DNA of 64,000 nt, from the NCBI RefSeq assembly GCF_001039355.2, contig NW_019775477.1, positions 263,316-327,315 on the forward strand. The letters run 5' to 3'. Origin of the DNA: Lingula anatina (taxonomy: Eukaryota; Brachiopoda; Lingulata; Lingulida; Lingulidae). This document shows positions 57,307 to 64,000 of this stretch, piece after piece. The stretch's first letter is position 1. Each line of letters opens with the position of its first letter. A model generated the notes under the pieces. That model was given only the letters and a program-made list of their open reading frames with translations. It had not been told where the DNA came from and did no database searches. A program made the translations under genes and the position numbers.

Positions 57307-60300
57307 TTATTGATATCCATTTGTATGAGTGCTATCCCCCATGGAGGGCAGAAAACTCGCAGTCTTTTTCATCTGTTCATAGCTCCAATGGAGCTGCTGA
57401 ACCTCAGCCTTGTGACGCTCTCGTGACTCATCCAACTCACGGATTAGGTGCTCATTTGTCTGCACTAGAGACCTAAGGGAATAAAATAAACAATGAAACC
57501 ATTATTTAACAAAATATATAATTCACTGCACATTAGGCAGATAACATAATATAATATGAGGAAATGGGTATAAACACTGTGCTGCACATTTCATAAATTG
57601 ATATCAGAGAGAGAGAGCTTCCAACTGAAGAAAAGACTTAAATTCAATTTCTTAATTAATTAAAAGCAGAAGCGTAGTTTATTTTCCGTTTTTTTTCCTT
57701 CTAGTATAAGAAAAATCAAATTTCAAATGTTGAAAACCAATGAAGTATGTTTTTAATTACATTCATGTTTGAATCTAATAAAATGCAGCATCAATTAATA
57801 CATCAAAATGTTCATGCTCAACTGAAAATTTTAATAAAAAGAAACAAGTGCAGAAGACACCCATACAAGAGAGAGAAATGATTACAGTTCTTACTTGTGA
57901 CTCTCCTGTAACATGGATGCCAGTTCCTGCATCTGGGCATACTGCTTCAGACGGATCTTTAACGTGTCCGTCTCGTGTTGCAACCTCTGGTTTTCTGCAT
58001 GCAGCTCTTCTGTAACGCGATGACAACAGAACTTACTTGTGTTGCGAGAGAACCAACTCAAGTTTTTAAAAGAACAATTTATAATTCATCACATTTTGAC
58101 GGGCCATTCACACCTAAAACAGGCCCTCCACTTCTGTTCAAACAGGCTGTCCAATGGCTAAACCCTTTGTGATGTCCACTATGGACCCATTCCCAATAAA
58201 GCGATCATTCTACGTAGATCGATCCAACTCTGTGGGGACTCTCATTGAATGCAATCAGATAAACAAACCACCTCTTGTTTCTAATGTTCTCCTATATAAT
58301 CACCAGCATTTCTGTATTCTACTCAATGCCAGGAGGTGGTGTGTTAATCTGTGATAATCTCACTGTTTTCAGGAAGAGTCCCGCGGAGTTGGATCGAACC
58401 TACATAAAACAAGGATTTCCAATGGGAATGAGCCCTATAAGCCATACTGGCAAGGGTGTTCCCAGTGAACCATCAAGTTGTCATTTGGATGGCCACCAGC
58501 ATCACTGGACGGCCTTTATTTTCAAAGACAGCTGGATGGCTTATGGTATTTTTGGTCATATGACAACTTTAGGCATACTTGGACTCACTGAAATTTTGTC
58601 AGAAATCACAGGTGGTTATTTTGGATGGCCTGTACCCATAATCCTAAGAAAAACCCTGCAAACAAGTGTTTGGTATGGACCAGCCGGAACTCAAACCAAT
58701 CCTAGGCACCATCTTCAGGGAACCACTCTACCTACCAAGATGTCTGCTGTCCACTGTGCCGGAACCTAGTCCTGTAAACGATGTGTTCTTGGCTGTCTGT
58801 TGTCCACCTTCTGATGCTGAGAGCCTCTGTTGTAACACCTTGTTCTCCTCAATGGACTGCTGCAGCCTTTCTCTTAAGATTTCCTGAAGATTTTATAAAA
58901 GATTTTAAATCATGATATACTGAAGCCCTTTTTTAAAAACCTCCTTAACAGTTACATATACATTACAGTGTCTAAATTTCCCAGGATATTTTTTTATGTC
59001 ATTCTAAGGAAAACAATTTGGTAAATATCTCTGATTTAGCAAAAAGACATTTTTTTAAAAATGTAATAAAAGTTTTTTAAAAATTAGTGCATACATTTGC
59101 CATGATATTATCCTTATAAAAGTGATAATTGTTTTGGGGGAAACTGGTGTATTTATAAATTCACACCATTCAATCCTTACCACATCTTTCTGTGCTTGGT
59201 GTAAAGTGTTTTTAAGTCTAGGATCCTCTTCTTCAGCTCTCTGGTTAGCCAGGCTCTCAAGCCGTTCCCGTAGCTGACTATTCTCTTGCTTTAGCCTGTC
59301 TATCTGCTCCTGTACCTGGGCCATGCCAGGGCTCTCATCTTGGCCCTGCAGGTGCTCATTCAGGTAGCCGTGGGCCATCTCTGAAAGTAAGGCATGCCAA
59401 TAAGGGTTTTCCCAGCAAACCGTCCAGCTTTTTGGATGGCCGCCAGCATCATTGGATGGCCAATATTTTTAAAGACAGCTGGACAGCTTAAGGATTTTTT
59501 TGGAAATATGACGGCTTGAGGCATACTTGGACTCCCTGTAATTTAGTAGGAAATTAGGGTTGGTAATTTTGGACGACCTGTACCCCCCCCAATCCTGGGA
59601 AAAGCCCTGCATGTCAAACATAGCTGCAGTCAAAGTACGCCTTATGCCAGGAATATGAGGATCAAGATACATATCTTGATATATCTTAGCAACCAGTCTG
59701 TGATAGTAGCACTAGCCCCACATCTAATGCCAACAAAAATTTGTAAATTTAATGATTAACTGTTCACTTTTTCCCCGATTTGGGTCAGTAGATTCTTAGA
59801 TCTTTGCAGCTTGAAATGTAAAAACTTATTGAAGCACATAAGGATCAGGTTTCATATAACACAACAATGCTTCTAGAACCTTAAAGCAATAACTCTTCCT
59901 TTGAGATTCAAAATTCCGCAAGAAATACATTCTAAACAACACACGGAAATATATTATGTTGCATTTCACCACTAAAACAGCTGTTATTGTAGTAAAACTA
60001 AAAACTGTGCTTGCCAATAGGGCTTTCGGTGCCTTTTTTCCCGGTCATCAAGGCATTCGTTGCCAAGGATTTTGGCCGTCACGCGGATTCTCGCGTGCAG
60101 TCGAGACAAAAGTAACACAGGCGCATGACACAATCCTCAGACGTAAGTAGCGAGTTTTTGTACAGTGTGTCGGATAACGAAAAGCCCAGAACTGCACACG
60201 TTGTGAATATGAGCAATTAAGACGATTATATCGTATGAATCCTATTTTATTGCAATAAAGTGTTGTTGTTGTCTGCTTTTCCCGCGGTTTTAAGTAGGTC

Positions 60301-63300
60301 ATCAGAAAACCCCGCTCGATATGCTATGTTAGAGAGGGCTCCGTCAGTTAAAATCACTTAAGAGATTTTAACAAAAAACAGTACGTTTAGGAAAAAAACC
60401 CTGGATTAACTTTGAATGTAGGAATGGGGTCGCTGACCATTGGTGAGTACGGGAAAATTGCCGTTTACTCCAGGAAAATCCAATTTTTGGCCAAAACGAA
60501 GAGTTATTATGACTTTAAAGAACGTAAACAGCAGAATAAACAAACATTTTCACAATTTTCACTTTTATTCCAGTACAGCATTTCTACAACACAAGGCATG
60601 GACTAAGACAGTGTGCACAGTTTCAGGTATACAATTAAAAAAAAAAAAAAAAGCCACTCACTTTGAAACCTGGAATTCCTATGTAAAGATTTGGCCCCAT
60701 TCCAATACTTGTCTGCCAGATCACAGAGATGACTTAGCAGTTCTTCTCTGCCTAGCCCCGCTGACTCACTGCTGACATCTGGTGGTGGCCTGATGGAAGA
60801 TGGCGGCTCGAGGATAGATGGTATTTGTGACAGGGTTGTTTGGCGTTGATCTGGCTGTGGCTGGAGTTTCTCAGGAGGAGTGTGACCAAGCTGCAGACAG
60901 AATATATATATATAATGTAATGAATTGAATAGCATCTAAAACCCCCTTTACACTGGACAGCGTTCTTTCAGCGTCCTTTGTGCGACCATGAAACTTGCAT
61001 CACTGTGGTCATAGAAAGGAGGCACAAGCATCGCTTTGGTTGCAGAAAGAATTCTCAATGATCGACCAGTTGTCAGCATGCAAAATACATATATTTTTTA
61101 CTCTCAAACAGAGTATTTTGGAAGAGATTCAAAAGTGGAGAATGGATTAACAAAGATAATTTGGAGGTCTGTTGGAAAATATGTCCGGATCTGCCCCTGA
61201 CTAGCGCTGAGATTTTTTGATAGATAGCAACGTACTGCTGAATGGTAGTACGGAGGGTTGTTGGGTTGTGACACACTGCTAAACATAATACCATTTTAAA
61301 TTGACTAACGCTGAGATATTTTGATAGCTAACCTGGTGTTGTACACTCCTGGTTGGGGAGATACTGCTGTATGGTATATTTGACTGGGCTTGCACTGGGG
61401 GTTGAGCATAATTCTGTTCCTGTGTCAATGGCTCTGCTGTGACCTGACCAGAGGTAAACTTAATGGGTTGGCTGCTGGCAGTACCTGAAACACAGTTTGA
61501 TAGAATTTTTTATATATCAGGAAAAAAAACATTTCGCGGAAAATTCATCCGACCATGTTAACACATTAGGTGACCCTGGGATTTCATAGAACTTAAAATA
61601 ACTTATAAATAAATAAAAGGGATATTGTAAAGTTTGCAATGTCAATTTGCAAACATATAGGGACCATTTCCAGACCCTATTGTACTAACTGTGGATCAAT
61701 CTATCTTCAAGGGGATTCTCACTAAAGTGCAATCAACTTAAGAGGCTTAGATGTCGCTTAGCAGCTTCAGGCCTACCCAACTACCAGACTCGGCACATAA
61801 GGATCCTGAATTAACCGGTGTATCGGACCACACTACCCGTTTTCAAGGTGTGTGTCAGATCGCATTTCGGCGTATCAGTCAGAACACCAACAGGATGAGC
61901 CTGCAGTCATCCTACAAAAATAGTTCTGGGGTATGATACTCTGAAATACGATCTGACACGCACCTTGAAAACAGGTAGTGTGGTCTGATATACCGGTTAA
62001 TTCAGGATCCTTATGTGCCGAGTCTGGTAGTTGGGTAGGCCTGAGCTTCAGTAGGACTGCCTGTACCCAAATCCTGGGAAAAAGCCCTGATTTTCAATAT
62101 CAAATATATATAATATTGTGAAACTGGAACTGGATAAAAATGAAATCTGAAACCTGTTACTGTTAATGTTTTGACTTTAGCTTCTTTCACATCTGAAATT
62201 GCAAACCGTGATCTCTAAAAGGTCTTGGTATTAACTATTAACAGTAAAAAGCATCTTTTAATGTAAATTCAGAGGTAGTGAATGTAAACTAAAAAAAAAA
62301 ACTCTAAAATATCAGTCAAAAATCAACTGGAAATATTGGATTTGGTTTCAAAGTTTTTAAAACTGATTTATTTATTTCTTGTCAATAGTTAACTTATGAT
62401 TTTGTCCCCTACCTGGGTGTGGAGTGAAATGACCTTGGACTTTGTAAGACGTGTAGGCATCAATCTCATCTTGATATTTTAAATTGGTGTCAGCTGGTTT
62501 GTGAGAAGAATCTTGAAAATGTACCCTTAAAAACAAAAAACAAAGCTTCTGCAAACAAAAAAAAAAGCTCAAACTGGTACCATGTTAATTTTTTGTTTAA
62601 CAGCAAAAGAAAACAGCTGAACAGTCTGAATTGTGCTATAACATGCCCTTCCACTTCAATAATAACAAGAATCCTTTCAAAGACATCTTTCACTTCACCA
62701 TTATCCTTTAGTTCTAAAACTTCCTTATCATTTACTCATATTTAGATTCTCATTCAAGTCCTCAAGTTATAATTGTAATACACTTTCAAAATGAGACCAA
62801 AATACTCAACAATTATGCCAGCTTCTGTTTAAAAACTATTTGAGGAATCAGAAAAGAATTCCCTTCCCTATGTTATGCACCAAGAGATAGAGCAGTTATT
62901 TTTCTTCAGTCAACATCTAGTAATGAAATAGTTCTTTACCTTCAAATTTAGTGTGTCCTTTATTGAAACTATACAACCGAAAGCCCCCATTCCTCAGTGA
63001 AGAAACTCTAAACAGACATAAAAATATTGGAGGTTCACAACCATTTTCAATGCTAGCTGTTGACTGAAGAAAAAAATTACTGCTTCAATCTTGTTCAAGG
63101 GGCTAAAGTCCTACCTGAATTCTTGTTTTCCTGTGCCAGCATTCCTGTGTAGGGGGTCTGCATGCTCTCCTATACTGCCAAACAAGTGGGGGTATCTATT
63201 GTGATAGGAGTCTGAGGTTATCTGAGGGGCTGTGCCTAGAATAAGACACATGGCAAAAGTAATAGATAGATACACCAGCAGCCAGCAAGGTGCAGAGGTC

Positions 63301-63672
63301 AATAGTACCACCTGTACTACCCTGGTCCCAGTTTCACATTAGTAAAAAAAAAAAAAAAATTGCATTTCAGCACTCTCACATGTACACTTGATTAGCCAGG
63401 GAACTGACTTGAATATTTTTTGTGAAACTGGAGCCTGGACACATGTAAAATTGTCCTGCATTTTGTGAAGCGTATTCATCAATGATGCCAAAATGTTATT
63501 TTCCTTTCATTAAATTGTTTTCTTTAAGTCTATAAAAATGTGCTCTCTGTTTGTTTCCTTAAAAAAACTCACCACTGATAGTCTGTCCCTTCATGGCTTT
63601 GTTGATGGGGGACCCCGGGGGGTATGTGGGGACTGGGGGTGGTGCCGAGGCCTCCATTGCAGCAGACTCCAT
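57307..63672 (-). CDS. Coiled-coil protein, possibly CEP72/LRRC36-like (9 exons)
   Basis: Minus-strand exons, 5' to 3': 63573-63672, 63115-63235, 62413-62525, 61333-61484, 60662-60890, 59181-59380, 58736-58883, 57895-58009 and 57307-57472 (TAA at 57307-57309). Phases agree at every junction, giving 447 residues from the ATG at 63672. Residues 1-200 are Pro/Ser/Gln-rich and disordered-looking. A conserved-looking helix follows (EELLSHLCDLADKYWNGAKS, about 207-226), then a long coiled coil (about 245-420: RLKQENSQLRERLESL, ILRERLQQSIEENKVLQQRL) and a short tail. The 'LaDKYWNG..SL' helix before a C-terminal coiled coil reminds me of CEP72/LRRC36 centrosomal proteins; this is a weak recollection. 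A possible acceptor (TATACAG) just before the ATG exon means the gene may continue right of the window, where leucine-rich repeats would be expected if that identity holds. Confidence 0.8.
58182..58432. mobile_element. R2-related inverted-repeat element
   Basis: The ends GGACCCATTCCCAATAAAGC and, inverted, GGGCTCATTCCCATTGG are followed on both sides by GATCGATCCAACTCTGTGGG-like arms. The core differs from R2, so it is a sister subfamily. It lies in an intron of the minus-strand coiled-coil gene. Confidence 0.65.
58449..58660. mobile_element. R6 inverted-repeat element
   Basis: GGTGTTCCCAGTGAACC on the left and AATCCTAAGAAAAACCCTGC on the right are inverted ends. The interior GACAGCTGGATGGCTTATGG is shared with 59,403-59,609. 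Intronic in the minus-strand gene. Confidence 0.55.
59403..59609. mobile_element. R6 inverted-repeat element
   Basis: The left end AGGGTTTTCCCAGCAAACCG and right end CAATCCTGGGAAAAGCCCT are inverted. A second copy lies at 58,449, and a lone right end at 62,065-62,090. Confidence 0.6.
60941..61110. mobile_element. R1 element, left half only
   Basis: ACCCCCTTTACACTGGACAG, then GACCATGAAACTTGCATCAC and AAAGGAGGCACAAG, match other R1 copies. The right arm is missing and an R5 fragment follows (61,130-61,202, ending CCGGATCTGCCCCTG). Confidence 0.7.
61661..61755. mobile_element. R2-related element fragment
   Basis: GGGACCATTTCCAGACCC, then GGATCAATCTATCTTCAAGG and TCTCACTAAAGTGCAATCAA, match the left half of the R2 superfamily. 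The right half is absent; a long foldback follows directly. Confidence 0.5.
61768..62043. repeat. Long near-perfect hairpin (foldback) in an intron
   Basis: A left arm of about 110 bp starting CAGGCCTACCCAACTACCAG and a right arm ending CTGGTAGTTGGGTAGGCCTG are inverted with few mismatches, around a short loop. It lies in the intron between exons 61333-61484 and 62413-62525 of the minus-strand gene, so its transcript would form a long double-stranded stem. Confidence 0.85.
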
Positions 63673-63837
63673 TCTTTTTATCCCTGTATATACCATCACA
63701 TTTATGATAAGATTTTCGTTTTTTTTTTAACTTTTAAAAATTAAATGCAATGTTAGTGCATAAAAATTATGTGGACAATTACATTTAACAGCATAAGCAC
63801 TTTTTAACAATGGAGATTTAATTACTCTTAGGCAATT

Positions 63838-64000
<163 letters not shown>

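Noticed and set aside
58275-58769. 164-residue plus-strand open frame
   Set aside because: It is built from R2-like and R6 transposon sequence and the antisense of a coiled-coil exon.

Overview
The window is animal nuclear DNA: AT-rich, intron-dense, full of microsatellites and short non-autonomous transposons. Nothing in it is bacterial. The gene content, together with near-duplicate blocks that look like two diverged haplotypes joined by single Ns, suggests a draft assembly of a highly heterozygous invertebrate deuterostome. Amphioxus (Branchiostoma) is my best guess, but this is inference.

1-18,117 (+ strand): a polycystin-1-like gene (PKD1L family). It reads out a GAIN/GPS autoproteolysis region, a PLAT domain, 11 predicted membrane segments and a complete polycystin channel domain ending in a stop at 18,117. 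The middle exons appear two to three times: block 1 (1-5,184), block 2 (6,451-12,232) and block 3 (12,234-13,975). Single Ns at 5,185 and 12,233 mark the joins. Exon phases across one join are incompatible, so much of this redundancy is probably unmerged alleles rather than a real exon array.

18,118-52,300 (+ strand): an array of four related units, each carrying one TPPP/p25-alpha (tubulin polymerization-promoting protein) gene. The units begin with the same repeat near 19,222, 26,448, 37,082 and 45,857. Copy D (50,281-51,870) is canonical. Copy B is intact. Copy A is open only because two frame-breaking deletions on either side of an intron cancel out. Copy C has a ruined last exon. Copies A and B have an upstream exon that would splice in frame and add a signal-peptide-like N-terminus. 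A single N at 18,646 probably hides a further unit, since a TPPP 3' flank with no gene lies just after it.

52,000-57,300: intergenic, with no gene recognised.

57,307-63,672 (- strand): a nine-exon coiled-coil protein gene, possibly CEP72/LRRC36-like, which may continue beyond the right edge of the window.

At least six terminal-inverted-repeat element families (called R1-R6 here) are scattered through introns and spacers, some nested in each other. A LINE reverse-transcriptase tail fragment lies at 31,640-31,863.
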